DNA of 64,000 nucleotides, taken from JAJCYL01 sp965206015 (GTDB lineage Bacteria > Bacteroidota > Bacteroidia > Cytophagales > Cyclobacteriaceae). Position 1 is the first letter of the stretch; every line of letters starts with the position of its first letter. The translations under genes and the position numbers were made by a program. Positions 26,152 through 35,190 of this stretch are shown here, in pieces. The notes under the pieces are model-generated. The model ran no database searches. It saw only the letters and a list, made by a program, of their open reading frames with translations, and was not told the DNA's origin. The DNA is taken from assembly GCA_965206015.1 (NCBI GenBank), contig CBDBIW010000008.1, positions 1 through 64,000 of the forward strand, in the 5' to 3' direction.

Positions 26152-27228
26152 TTGGTCACAAGATATTCCTCATTCAAGTACTTGTGTGTTCTCACAGTCC
26201 CCATTATAGCCTGGACGGCACTAAATAGTGCTGGGTTATGGACCTACCTGACAGTTGTTCAAGTTTTTGTACTTATCCCATTACTCGAGTTTTTTATCAA
26301 ACCAGATGAATCCAATCTTGATGAGGTGGAAGAGGAGATGATGAGAAAAGATCGTTTCTATGATTTGATGTTGTACTTGATGCTTCCGGTTCTTTACGGA
26401 TTTCTCTATTTATTTTTGAAAAAAGTATCATCTCAACAATTGCCTGTTGGTGATTTAGTTGGTCATACATTAACCATGGGAATTTTATGTGGTGCATTGG
26501 GAATTAATGTCGCTCACGAACTCGGACATCGACCAACATCGTATGAAAAATTATTGTCGAAGACACTGCTACTTTGCTCTCTCTATATGCATTTCTTTAT
26601 TGAACACAACCGGGGCCACCATAAAAATGTATCAACAGAAGAAGATCCAGCTTCAGCTAAATATGGTGAATCATTGTTCTTTTTTTGGTTCCGGTCGATT
26701 TTTATGGGTTATGTGTCAGCATGGAAAATCGAATCAAATAGATTGAAGAAGAAAGGGATTAATTTTTTCTCAATTAGAAATGAGATGTTAATGTTCCAAA
26801 TAATACAGATGGGATTTCTCTTGACCATATATTTACTATTTGGTGCCATTGCATTAATATTTTTCGCAATAGCTGCCTTGGCTGGAGTCCTACAATTAGA
26901 GACAGTTAATTATATCGAGCATTATGGTCTTCACAGAAATAAAACTGAAAACGGTAACTATGAAAGAGTTATGCCCTTCCATTCTTGGAATTCTAATCAT
27001 GTGATTGGTAGAGTAATGCTTTTTGAACTATCGAGGCACTCTGATCATCACTATTTAGCTAGCAGGAAATATCAAATATTGAGACATCATGAGGGCAGCC
27101 CGCAAATGCCGACAGGTTATCCAGGTATGATGGTATTGGCAACATTACCACCAGTGTGGTTTTACATTATGAACAGACGTATTAAGAAAATACAGACTGG
27201 GATTACTAAAAATAATTGCTTTATTTGA
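26152..27228 (+). CDS. AlkB-like membrane fatty-acid desaturase/alkane hydroxylase family protein (TTG start)
   Basis: A 358-residue integral membrane protein with the histidine clusters of AlkB/XylM-type di-iron enzymes: HELGHR near residue 122, HNRGHHKNV near 156, NYIEHYGLHR near 260 and LSRHSDHHY near 297. Several hydrophobic segments lie before and between them. Such enzymes hydroxylate terminal alkyl groups using rubredoxin or ferredoxin electrons; no rubredoxin gene is nearby. The start is a TTG at 26152. A perfect 19-bp inverted repeat spans the stop codon, and a 12-bp tandem duplication copies the end of the gene including TGA. Confidence 0.85.
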   Translation: MVTRYSSFKYLCVLTVPIIAWTALNSAGLWTYLTVVQVFVLIPLLEFFIKPDESNLDEVEEEMMRKDRFYDLMLYLMLPVLYGFLYLFLKKVSSQQLPVGDLVGHTLTMGILCGALGINVAHELGHRPTSYEKLLSKTLLLCSLYMHFFIEHNRGHHKNVSTEEDPASAKYGESLFFFWFRSIFMGYVSAWKIESNRLKKKGINFFSIRNEMLMFQIIQMGFLLTIYLLFGAIALIFFAIAALAGVLQLETVNYIEHYGLHRNKTENGNYERVMPFHSWNSNHVIGRVMLFELSRHSDHHYLASRKYQILRHHEGSPQMPTGYPGMMVLATLPPVWFYIMNRRIKKIQTGITKNNCFI

Positions 27229-27266
27229 TGCTTTATTTGATAATAATGCAATTATTTTTAGTAATC
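27201..27266. repeat. Perfect 19-bp inverted repeat across the stop codon of the AlkB-like gene, with 12-bp tandem repeat in the loop
   Basis: GATTACTAAAAATAATTGC (27201-27219) is matched by its exact complement at 27248-27266. The 28-nt loop contains most of a 12-bp tandem duplication (TGCTTTATTTGA, 27217-27240), whose first copy ends in the stop codon TGA (27226-27228). In RNA the repeat would fold into a long AU-rich hairpin. It could be a terminator, an mRNA 3'-end stabiliser or a recombination product. Confidence 0.85.
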
Positions 27267-27286
27267 GGCAGAAAATAACTCTATTT

Positions 27287-27318
27287 TTGCGGCCAAAATA
27301 CAGAGAGTGGTATTTTTG
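27287..27318 (+). promoter_or_regulatory. Predicted promoter of the 89-residue protein gene
   Basis: TTG (27287-27289), a 21-bp spacer and TATTTTTG (27311-27318, exact TAnnTTTG). A start site near 27325 would leave a leader of about 23 nt before the ATG at 27348. A second TATTTTTG at 27282-27289 has no partner TTG. Confidence 0.5.
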
Positions 27319-27347
27319 TAAAAAATTTAAACTATTAAGAAAAAATC

Positions 27348-27617
27348 ATGAGTAAAGTAAAAACAACAGCAAAGATAACAGCGGAAACTGCCTGTATTGA
27401 AGCAAAAACAAAATTAGAAAAACTTGGAATTAAAGAGAGCATTCAGGCAGAGTTAGCTTGGGTTATCGGAAGTTATAACTACGATAAGAATCCAGTTGGC
27501 CTAGTGGAAATTGGGTCAAAAGCTCTAAGCGTATTGAAAGAGGTAAAAAATGAAAAGCCTCGAATGATTTCTAAGAAATTCATCGAAGATTTGGAAAAGT
27601 CATTAAACAACAATTAA
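27348..27617 (+). CDS. Small conserved-looking protein of unknown function, 89 residues
   Basis: The protein is soluble, helical and charged, with no signal peptide. It opens MSKVKTTAKITAETACIEAKTKLEKLGI and has a central WVIGSYNYDKNPVGLVE. It has its own predicted promoter and a strong terminator right after the stop codon, so it is a well-bounded single-gene unit. The layout suggests a well-expressed gene; I do not recognise a family or function. Confidence 0.75.
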   Translation: MSKVKTTAKITAETACIEAKTKLEKLGIKESIQAELAWVIGSYNYDKNPVGLVEIGSKALSVLKEVKNEKPRMISKKFIEDLEKSLNNN

Positions 27618-27620
27618 TAA

Positions 27621-27645
27621 AAAACCGGGCTAACCCGGTTTTTTA
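27621..27645 (+). terminator. Rho-independent terminator
   Basis: A 9-bp perfect stem AAAACCGGG/CCCGGTTTT with a CTAA loop, followed by more T residues, starts 3 bp after the stop codon of the 89-residue protein. From here to 27886 I see no gene. Confidence 0.85.
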
Positions 27646-27886
27646 TTAATTCCCTTGTCAAAATTTATTATCAACAGTTTTTTTAGAAAAAATCACCGAA
27701 CTGTAGAAGGTCAATAGCTCTCCGGTCTATGGATTGGTTAATTTCTTTTTCTCGATGACAGCAGCCATATTATTATATTTGCTCAACCGTGGAGAAGAGC
27801 TGGGCAGTCATTTTTTGAATTAGCAAAGGAGCGAACATGGAGGAAATAGTACTTACTTGTTGTTAATATCTTCATAATAGCGATGT

Positions 27887-28395
27887 AAGACCGTTGCAAA
27901 AGGTTGAAGAAAGAGCGTAAGTTTTGAATTTCACAAGTTCCGGGATCCGGTTTTTGTGTTTACGCCTCCAGATGGGTCAAAACGAGCTTATTTATTGTAA
28001 TTTTCTCTCATTATTTACTGTTTTTAATTGAACTGGACATAATTATCCCTGGTGACCGGTATAAATTGTAACAGATGGCTTCCATTAAATTTTGTGTATG
28101 CATTCTTTTCGATTCCCCTATATCGTGCGACCGCTCCGCTAAACCATCTGCGGCGGATACTGCCAAATGTCCGCTCTGCTTTATACCTTGTTTGGCCTAT
28201 CATTTTATGGAATACTTTCTCCCAGTGGGTTAAAGGCTGATCCTTTTTGGCTTTTTTCAAAATATGATGCTTCAGCTTTCGACTGGTCAAAAGGTCTGCA
28301 TTTTTCTTTGACTGATAGCCTTTGTCTGCTTTCAATGCGATATGTTCGGGCAAATCAGCACGGTCCAAAACCTCTTCCAAATTACTAATTACCAT
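27887..28395 (-). mobile_element. IS5-family transposase relic with one terminal repeat
   Basis: A 123-codon frame (28024-28395, minus) is the C-terminal third of an IS5-type DDE transposase: GYQSKKNADLL near its start and KAERTFGSIRRRWFSG, containing the catalytic Glu. The two Asp residues and the rest of the N terminus are missing. The outer end at 27887-27899 is AAGACCGTTGCAA, the same 13 bases that bound the MITE at 1476-1648. No second end is found, so the other side was deleted. The element abuts the decayed AlgX-like gene, probably its insertion target. Confidence 0.8.
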
Positions 28396-28463
28396 CGGCC
28401 AGTGTAAGGGTAGTTGCGCTTATTCATGACTCCAGGATAAAAAGCATCTCTTGAATATCCATC

Positions 28464-29017
28464 TCACTGGCAGGCTAAAAAAACTATCAATACCATACAA
28501 CGGTATTTATTTGTTACATTCTTTTCCAGGTCAGCGTAATTTTGAGAGATATATTCCGGGTTATACCAACCATTTCCGGGTGCGATGACAATCAAGAATG
28601 GCACCTCATTTTTGGAAAAAATTTGAAATGTCGTTAAATCCTGAGACGTTTTGACCAATCAAACTATCTCCTATATAATCACGGCCCTTGTATGAATTGA
28701 GGTATCCCCTGGCAAATGAATAATCATCTTTACCAACAAATACACCGGTCGCGTTTGGTTTCCTGAACAAATCCCAATCGAGTTGATTTCTAAGCCTCAC
28801 CAGGATGTTCCGAAAGCCGGAGTTCTGGTTCATATAATTTTCAGATTCAACTTGATACTGCTTTTTGAACCATGAACTATAATTGAACTTTTTTTAAGGG
28901 ATAAACTTCATAATGCCCCTTTAATCTATAGATAGGAATGGGTTTGAAAATTTGCTGAAAGAGCGGAATTAATAAAATACCGATTAATATAGCTATGATA
29001 GGCACACGAGTTTTCAT
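28464..29017 (-). pseudogene. Decayed second AlgX/AlgJ-like acetyltransferase gene
   Basis: The ATG at 29017 overlaps the stop of the intact upstream paralogue (ATGA), as in an operon. The opening KTRVPIIAILIGILLIPLFQ parallels the paralogue's N terminus, but the frame stops after about 32 codons. Homology continues in shifted frames: SGFRNILVRLRNQLDWDLFR and GKDDYSFARGYLNSYKG (28606-28833), then VPFLIVIAPGNGWYNPEY (28464-28658). The rest of the gene, including the catalytic SGNH region, is gone and the IS5 relic lies there. It is a tandem duplicate of the 29014-30138 gene now lost. Confidence 0.85.
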
Positions 29018-30138
29018 TCTGAATCAATAGCTTTATGAGCTGCAACAGTAGAATCCATATCATCGAGGAATCCCCACGGAAAGCTATGTATTCCCGCCTC
29101 TGTTCCAAGGAGAACAATCATGTCATACCTGCCTATCCACACATCGAAATCCGTTGTGAAATTGTCATCGAGTTTAGTCTTGTCTAGTTTGTAATAATAA
29201 AAGTAATCAAGGTCAAATGCTTTCACTGCATATCGTTCTATTGCGTAGAAGAAACTGTCCCCAATAGCTAAAACGCTTGGTTTATTTGCTGAAGGATCAA
29301 CTTTGTAATCGGGATAAATCATTTTGAAGTTATCCATTTTCACCAACAGGTTCATGAGCTTCTCCAAATCGTTGTCGCCTTTCGTAATGGTGGTTTTTAG
29401 TTCATTGATACCCTGTATTTCATATTGAGGAATATTGATATCAAATTTTTTTCTGGCATAACTAACTATTGAGTCAAACGCTAAAGCAGCACCAAAGCTG
29501 CTCCAATGAATACCAGTTTTGGGATAAATCAAGACGCCAAGTGAATCTTTCAGGTTTAGAAATTCCTTATTGAAATCAATGAAAGGAACATTTTCTATTT
29601 GAAATCCTGTGACAAGGCCTTCATAGTTTGTTTTATTTCGATTACGACCAAGAAATGGTTTAGGCAATTTATCAGGGTAGTACCACCCCTTGCCAGGAGC
29701 TATAACAATTAAAAATGGAACTCCTCTGTCTGCGAAGTATTGAGAAGTAGATTTCAATCTTTTCACTTTGACCTGCATGGCACTGTCACCGACATAGTCG
29801 GTTCCCAGGTAAGAGTAGAGGTAACCTCTTTCATAGAGGTAGTCGTCCTTTCCTGCAAGCACTTTGGAGGCGTTGATTTGATTAAAAACACGCCAATCCA
29901 CTTCATTTCTAGTTCTTACGAAGATGTTTCGGAAACCGAAATTCTGATGGTAATGTTTTTCGAACTGCTCTTGAAATGACTTATCCAATAGAGCCGCTAA
30001 TTTCAAATCTGGCTTTTCAAACTTCTCATAAATACCATTTACATCGTAAATAGTGAATGGAGCAAAAATTTGCTGAACTGTAGGAATCAACAATACAATT
30101 ATTACTATGCTTAGTACCCAAAATTTCAATATCCTCAT
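29014..30138 (-). CDS. AlgX/AlgJ-like SGNH-fold polysaccharide O-acetyltransferase
   Basis: A 374-residue protein with an N-terminal membrane anchor (FWVLSIVIIVLLIPTV). Family blocks: NFGFRNIFVRTRNEVDW, GKDDYLYERGYL, VPFLIVIAPGKGWYYP, TGIHWSSFGAALAFD (His of the active site) and AIGDSFFYA (nucleophile serine in GDS). The gene lies 3 bp after the MBOAT gene on the same strand. MBOAT proteins bring acetyl groups across the inner membrane and AlgX/AlgJ-type enzymes transfer them to a surface polysaccharide in the periplasm. The polysaccharide is unknown; no synthase is nearby. Confidence 0.88.
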   Translation of the reverse strand: MRILKFWVLSIVIIVLLIPTVQQIFAPFTIYDVNGIYEKFEKPDLKLAALLDKSFQEQFEKHYHQNFGFRNIFVRTRNEVDWRVFNQINASKVLAGKDDYLYERGYLYSYLGTDYVGDSAMQVKVKRLKSTSQYFADRGVPFLIVIAPGKGWYYPDKLPKPFLGRNRNKTNYEGLVTGFQIENVPFIDFNKEFLNLKDSLGVLIYPKTGIHWSSFGAALAFDSIVSYARKKFDINIPQYEIQGINELKTTITKGDNDLEKLMNLLVKMDNFKMIYPDYKVDPSANKPSVLAIGDSFFYAIERYAVKAFDLDYFYYYKLDKTKLDDNFTTDFDVWIGRYDMIVLLGTEAGIHSFPWGFLDDMDSTVAAHKAIDSE

Positions 30139-30141
30139 CGT

Positions 30142-31548
30142 CTAAAATCTATAATAGATGAATGGGCTAAAGCCATTGGATGTCAGAAATGCGACTGATA
30201 AATAAAGCAGTACAATTGAACCGGATACATATCCTGATTTCTTAGTGACTGACCATTGAGCTTGGTCTATGCCATCTATGGATTTCCAATTAAAGAATGG
30301 GACCCAGGAAAAGAAGAAGGCCAAAAATAGAATGGTAATTAAGGAAGATTCGGGAAAAGTCATTTGTGAGAAATTAAAGGAATAAAGAGATGAATAGAAT
30401 TGAAGGGCATCGGAGATATTCTCAATTCTAAATAAGACCCAACCGTTGGTCACCGTTAAGAAGCAATAAATCATAGCGATAAATGCGGGTAACTTAAAAT
30501 CCATTTTTTGTCTCAGGAATCTTTCTACAACAAGAAAAAATCCATGAAATGTACCCCACAGGACAAAGTTCCAATTGGCACCATGCCATAAACCTGACAA
30601 TAAGAAAACAAGCCACAAATTGATGTATGTCCTTGAGACTCCTGGTTTATTGCCACCAAGGGGAATGTAGAGGTAGTCTTTCATCCAGTTACCCAAGGTG
30701 ATATGCCACCTCTTCCAGAATTCGGTTATACTTCGTGAAAGGTAGGGATAATCGAAGTTTTCAGGGAATCTAAACCCCATCATTAATCCAAGTCCAATGG
30801 CCATGTCTGAGTAACCTGAGAAATCGAAGTAGATTTGGAATGTATAACTTAGAAGTATCAACCAACTTGTAAAGGATTCAATTCCAGCCACACCCTGTGC
30901 CAACTGTGCATCTACAAATTGACCTAAGATATCCGCAATCAGTATCTTCTTACTCAAGCCTACACAAAATCGAAAGAAACCAATTGCTATTTTTTCGTTG
31001 GTCACAGTTCTATTCCTGATTTGCCCGGACACTTCTTTGAATCGAACAATTGGTCCGGCTAACAGTTGCGGGAACATGCTTATGTAAAGCAAGTAATCGC
31101 CATACGATTTAATAGGTTCGGCTTGTTTTCGGTAAATGTCAATTGAATAGGAAATGGACTGGAAAGTGAAGAATGAGATACCAATTGGCAGGGCTATTTC
31201 CGGAACAGGTATCGATAAATCTAAAAAAACCAACAAAGGATTCAATGAACCCACAAAAAAACCAAGATATTTATAGATTAATAACAGCAGGAGTGTAAAG
31301 GCGATACTTCCCTTTATTAAAAGATTTCTTTTACCAGGTTCGAATGAATCCCCTGATTTCTTAAGAACCAAATAGTTAACAAAAGTCCAGAGTAAAAGGA
31401 TGAAAATAAATAGGGGTTCTCCCCAGGCATAAAACAATATACTAAATGCCAACAGAACACCATTCTTAAACTTTTTACCACTCAGGAAATAAGTGAGTAA
31501 GAATAGGGGAAGAAAATAAATTAAAAACGTAATGCTCGCAAATACCAT
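30142..31548 (-). CDS. MBOAT-family membrane O-acyltransferase (AlgI-like)
   Basis: A 468-residue protein with about ten membrane segments. It opens VFASITFLIYFLPLF, typical of AlgI, and carries ITEFWKRWHITLGNWMKDYL near residue 270 and the catalytic-His block LLSGLWHGANWNFVLWG near residue 320. It passes acetyl groups from acetyl-CoA to a periplasmic acceptor enzyme. It forms an operon with the AlgX-like gene 3 bp downstream and, formerly, a second such gene. Confidence 0.93.
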   Translation of the reverse strand: MVFASITFLIYFLPLFLLTYFLSGKKFKNGVLLAFSILFYAWGEPLFIFILLLWTFVNYLVLKKSGDSFEPGKRNLLIKGSIAFTLLLLLIYKYLGFFVGSLNPLLVFLDLSIPVPEIALPIGISFFTFQSISYSIDIYRKQAEPIKSYGDYLLYISMFPQLLAGPIVRFKEVSGQIRNRTVTNEKIAIGFFRFCVGLSKKILIADILGQFVDAQLAQGVAGIESFTSWLILLSYTFQIYFDFSGYSDMAIGLGLMMGFRFPENFDYPYLSRSITEFWKRWHITLGNWMKDYLYIPLGGNKPGVSRTYINLWLVFLLSGLWHGANWNFVLWGTFHGFFLVVERFLRQKMDFKLPAFIAMIYCFLTVTNGWVLFRIENISDALQFYSSLYSFNFSQMTFPESSLITILFLAFFFSWVPFFNWKSIDGIDQAQWSVTKKSGYVSGSIVLLYLSVAFLTSNGFSPFIYYRF

Positions 31549-31560
31549 AAACTCTGTTAT

Positions 31561-31980
31561 GTTTTAATCAACGAAGGGGTTGGGTCCGAATAGGAGATAA
31601 CGGACACCAGTAGGTACTGAAATTGGGCCATCTATATGTATCTCTGGCATGCCAGGGTTGCCAAATTTCGTATGGCATGCTAATTAATGATTTGATTTCG
31701 GTATCATAGAAAGCGTGTGATGTGAAGCCCAGAGTCGGGACCGTCCAGGCAGTGACACATTGTTCATTGGCTGGATTGTATTTGCAGAAAATCTCGATTG
31801 TAGCGGATTGAATGTTGTGTGTTGTGGTAGTATGTTGATAAAAAAACGAGAACCATCGGCATAAAGATGAAAGTGATTATTTGCTTGATATAACGCCAGT
31901 CCGATTATAGAAACCATAATAAATCCGGCTATACGGTTTATTGGTTGTTGAAGTACCCAGCGGTCAATTGCAAAAATCAT
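31561..31980 (-). pseudogene. Truncated membrane protein fragment of unknown family
   Basis: A frame of 98 codons (31684-31980) overlaps the arginase-family gene by 4 bp (ATGA), as for a real operon member. It has an N-terminal hydrophobic segment (IAGFIMVSIIGLALY) followed by HLYADGSRFFINILPQ, which resembles the N terminus of larger Bacteroidota membrane proteins. After about 75 residues the sequence loses character, and a different frame runs on to 31561. I read it as the remnant of a longer gene; the family is not identified. Confidence 0.35.
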
Positions 31981-33020
31981 ATCTCAAATTTAAGCTTACC
32001 CTGTGATATTCCGGCGTAGACACATAATTGATATAAAATTCTGGAGCCGATATTAGCATCCCAATTGCTACTTCCGGGATTAACTTCAGATAAATCAAAT
32101 CCAATTATTTTTCTTCCCGATTTGACTAGTTCACGGACTAGAAAGGTAGCTTCATTGAAAGACAGACCACCCGGCACTGGGGTGCCAGTATTTGGGCATA
32201 ATGATGGAATGAGCCCATCAATATCAAAACTCACATAAACAAGATCAGGAAGCGTATCAACCATTCGTTTTGCCTGACTTGCCCAATTATCTCCCTTGAA
32301 ACAAGCCTCTTTTAAATCCTGGTCATAAAAGATCGTCACTTCACAAGGGGATGAATTCTTAAATTCTACTTCCTCTTCACAGTAATCACGAATTCCAATC
32401 TGAACTAAGTGGGAAATATTTTCATTTTTTAATGCATTAAACATGATTGATGCATGAGAATATTCCAATCCCTCGTAGGCCTTTCGTAAGTCCATGTGTG
32501 CGTCAATTTGTAAAATGCCAAAATTGCTATGGCGACGAGTTAACGAATTGACCAAACCGAGAGGAGTGCTGTGGTCGCCACCGAGACATGCTACTAACCT
32601 ATTTTGATCGAGAAAATATTCGGCCTTGTGGCTAACCCAATCTTCAAGATCATAGCAGGCTTGATTAATCTTATCCCTGATAGAATTGAAGTGATCTAAA
32701 TTATGAGATCCACCGTTTTTAACCCACTCAATGTATTTCTCAGCGTCGGTCCTTAGCAACTGAGACTTTTCAAGGATATCATTTGAGATCTCATCCAAAC
32801 AAATCTTTAATTCCCAGGGTTTATCCACGTTACGTATGGAGTAATCTATTTGGGGCGACGCCTCTAAAATGCTTTTTGGGCCGTTTGCTGTTCCGGAATT
32901 GTAGGAAACTGTAACATCCCAGGGAACTGGAAGCAGCACAATATCAGCTTCTGGCATGCTGTATGGCAGACCAAAGATATTGCCCGGAATACCGGGATTA
33001 TTGGGATTAAAGTCAGTCAT
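31977..33020 (-). CDS. Arginase/agmatinase/formimidoylglutamase family ureohydrolase
   Basis: A 347-residue protein with the Mn-binding motifs of the ureohydrolase family: GGDHSTPLG near residue 148, QIDAHMDLR near 170 (DAHxD) and YVSFDIDGLIPS near 265 (DxD). The usual DP after the last motif is replaced by IPSL. The N terminus (VPWDVTVSYNSGTANGP) resembles agmatinases. The substrate could be agmatine, formimidoylglutamate or another guanidino compound. It overlaps pyrD by 4 bp, so the genes are co-translated, but no pathway link to pyrimidine synthesis is evident. Confidence 0.85.
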   Translation of the reverse strand: MTDFNPNNPGIPGNIFGLPYSMPEADIVLLPVPWDVTVSYNSGTANGPKSILEASPQIDYSIRNVDKPWELKICLDEISNDILEKSQLLRTDAEKYIEWVKNGGSHNLDHFNSIRDKINQACYDLEDWVSHKAEYFLDQNRLVACLGGDHSTPLGLVNSLTRRHSNFGILQIDAHMDLRKAYEGLEYSHASIMFNALKNENISHLVQIGIRDYCEEEVEFKNSSPCEVTIFYDQDLKEACFKGDNWASQAKRMVDTLPDLVYVSFDIDGLIPSLCPNTGTPVPGGLSFNEATFLVRELVKSGRKIIGFDLSEVNPGSSNWDANIGSRILYQLCVYAGISQGKLKFEI

Positions 33021-34045
33021 TCGGATAGTGCTTTGTTGATTTTCTTGATTAATCCGGGACCTTCATAAATGAGGCCGGTGTAGACCTGAACTAATGAAGC
33101 ACCTGCCCCCAACTTCTCCTTCACATCTTCGGGACTGAATATTCCTCCAACACCAATTATTGGTACTTTGCCATTCAGCCCTTTGTTCAAGTATGCGATT
33201 ACTTCAGTTGATTTTGAAGCAAGAGCTTGACCGCTCAGTCCTCCATTTCCAATTTTATTGATTCTTTCTTCATTAGTTTTTAGTCCTTTTCGATCAATGG
33301 TTGTGTTGGTTGCAATGAGGCCATCGAGCTTTAATTCGAGGCTAACCTCAATAATGTCATCTAATTGCTCATGGCTTAAATCGGGGGCAATTTTAAAGAG
33401 GAGTGGTTTTGGGTACTCTTTTTTACGGTTATGGCTCAACAATGATTGAAGTAGTTTTTTTAGTGGCTCCTTTTCCTGTAATTCCCGCAGACGGGGAGTG
33501 TTTGGTGAACTCACATTTACTACAAAATAATCGACATACTCAAAGAGTTCTTCAAAGCATTTAATGTAATCTGTGAGTGCATCATCATTTGGAGTGACTT
33601 TATTTTTTCCAATGTTGCCGCCCACTATAATATTAGATTTCCTCTTTTGTAATCTACTCACGGCTTTTTGGGACCCCTCATTATTAAATCCCATTCTGTT
33701 AAATAGGGAGTTATCCAGGGGTAGGCGAAAAAGTCTTGGTTGCTCATTTCCCGGTTGGCCAATAGGGGTTATTGTTCCAATTTCAATGCACCCAAATCCG
33801 AGGCAGGCAAATTCATCAATCATGCTGGCGTTTTTATCAAAACCTGCAGCGAGGCCTACTGGGTTTTTGAACTTAATGCCGAACACTTCCTTTTCTAATG
33901 CTGGGCTATCGAATGCGAAGAGTGATTTGAAAGCCTGCTTCATTCCCGGAATGGCTAATAGAAACTTTAGAATATTAAATGTGAAGTGGTGAGCACTTTC
34001 CGGCGATAGTAGAAATAGGAGGGGCCGAATGAGACTTTTATACAT
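33017..34045 (-). CDS. pyrD: Dihydroorotate dehydrogenase (quinone), class 2
   Basis: A 342-residue enzyme. The N-terminal helices (LIRPLLFLLSPESAHHFTF) that dock to the membrane and quinone mark class 2. GLAAGFDKNASMID, IEIGTITP, NRMGFNNEG, NVSSPNTPRLRELQ (catalytic serine), KIAPDLS and ATNTTI are all present, with the FMN-binding GVGGIFSPEDVKEKL near the C terminus. It oxidises dihydroorotate to orotate at the inner membrane in pyrimidine synthesis. Confidence 0.97.
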   Translation of the reverse strand: MYKSLIRPLLFLLSPESAHHFTFNILKFLLAIPGMKQAFKSLFAFDSPALEKEVFGIKFKNPVGLAAGFDKNASMIDEFACLGFGCIEIGTITPIGQPGNEQPRLFRLPLDNSLFNRMGFNNEGSQKAVSRLQKRKSNIIVGGNIGKNKVTPNDDALTDYIKCFEELFEYVDYFVVNVSSPNTPRLRELQEKEPLKKLLQSLLSHNRKKEYPKPLLFKIAPDLSHEQLDDIIEVSLELKLDGLIATNTTIDRKGLKTNEERINKIGNGGLSGQALASKSTEVIAYLNKGLNGKVPIIGVGGIFSPEDVKEKLGAGASLVQVYTGLIYEGPGLIKKINKALSE

Positions 34046-34153
34046 CGGAGGGCAAAATTAATTAGAACCAGGGAATCATGACTAAAAAGTTAAAATGCTT
34101 GGACATATTTTTGGCTATTCCGACCGTTTGAAAGAAAGCCAGGCAACCCAGAT

Positions 34154-35053
34154 TTAGCTCCTGGGATGAAACTCCTTCACAACCTGTTTCAGGTAGTCTC
34201 GATCAAGGTGTGTGTATATTTCCGTAGTGGTAATGGATTCATGTCCTAACATCTCCTGAACCGCTCTTAAATCAGCTCCTCCTTCAATCAGATGGGTCGC
34301 AAAAGAATGTCTGAAGGTATGAGGACTTACATTTTTAGAAATCCCGGCTTTAGCCGTGAGGTCTTTTATGGTGGTGAAAACCATTACCCGTGTAAGTTGC
34401 TTACCTCGCCTGTTAAGAAAAGCAAAATCTTCATGTCCTTTTTGAATTTGGAGGTGACACCGAACACCCTCCAGATAGAGTTTAATATATTTCAGCGCAG
34501 GTTTACCTATGGGTACCAATCGCTCTTTGTTGCCCTTGCCAATCACCCTCAAAAATCCTGCGTCAAAATATAAATTACTCAGTTTAAGGGAAATTAACTC
34601 TGAAACCCGTAAACCTGAACTGTAGAGCGTTTCAAGCATCGCTCGATTTCGTGTACCCTCAGGAGTGGAATGGTCAATCTGCTCCATGATGGACTCAAGC
34701 TCACGATAGCTTAGTGTGTCAGGCAATTTTCGGCCTAATTTTGGCGTATCAATTAAAGTTGTCGGATCGTCCCTGATAATATCCTCAAAGATGAGAAATC
34801 GGAAAAAGGACTTCATTCCTGAAATAATACGGGCCTGTGAATGAGCAGATAAGCCCAATTGACTAACAAATTCTAAGAATTCATGAAGGTGACTACTCCT
34901 AATTTCCAAGGGAGAAATCCCACTAGTTTCTTTGGCAATATATCGATCCAGTAATTCTACGTCGTGAAGATAGGCCTTGATGGAATTTTCCGACAATGCT
35001 CTTTCTATTTTCAGATAGCTTTTGAACTGATTGGTATAAAATTCCCAAGACAT
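34154..35053 (-). CDS. xerD: Site-specific tyrosine recombinase XerD
   Basis: A 299-residue recombinase. The N-terminal SAM-like DNA-binding domain (about 1-90) precedes the catalytic domain with the first Arg in YSSGLRVSELISL, HTFRHSFATHLIEGG (His and second Arg), LGHESITTTEIYTHL (His and nucleophile Tyr). Length and motifs fit chromosomal XerC/D, which resolve chromosome dimers at dif. A hairpin-like inverted repeat lies 14-34 bp upstream of its start. The conjugative-element remnants beside it are more likely a separate insertion than its cargo. Confidence 0.9.
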   Translation of the reverse strand: MSWEFYTNQFKSYLKIERALSENSIKAYLHDVELLDRYIAKETSGISPLEIRSSHLHEFLEFVSQLGLSAHSQARIISGMKSFFRFLIFEDIIRDDPTTLIDTPKLGRKLPDTLSYRELESIMEQIDHSTPEGTRNRAMLETLYSSGLRVSELISLKLSNLYFDAGFLRVIGKGNKERLVPIGKPALKYIKLYLEGVRCHLQIQKGHEDFAFLNRRGKQLTRVMVFTTIKDLTAKAGISKNVSPHTFRHSFATHLIEGGADLRAVQEMLGHESITTTEIYTHLDRDYLKQVVKEFHPRS

Positions 35054-35066
35054 TGTTTGGCATTAA

Positions 35067-35087
35067 ATCTACTTCGTAAAAGTAGAT
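35067..35087. repeat. Inverted repeat upstream of xerD
   Basis: ATCTACTT-CGTAA-AAGTAGAT is a perfect 8-bp inverted repeat 14-34 bp before the xerD start (35053). It could be an operator or a leader hairpin. No regulator is identified. Confidence 0.5.
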
Positions 35088-35190
35088 AAAACCATGTATT
35101 AGTGATTTTAAACCTCAACCGGATTGATTAAAACGAATTCCGAAAAGAGATCAACTATCGTTTAGACTGCAACACCATTCCAAATAATGG

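Noticed and set aside
31650..31662. Short palindrome TGGCATGCCA near the truncated membrane gene
   Set aside because: Ten-base palindromes are expected by chance at this scale and nothing around it suggests an operator.
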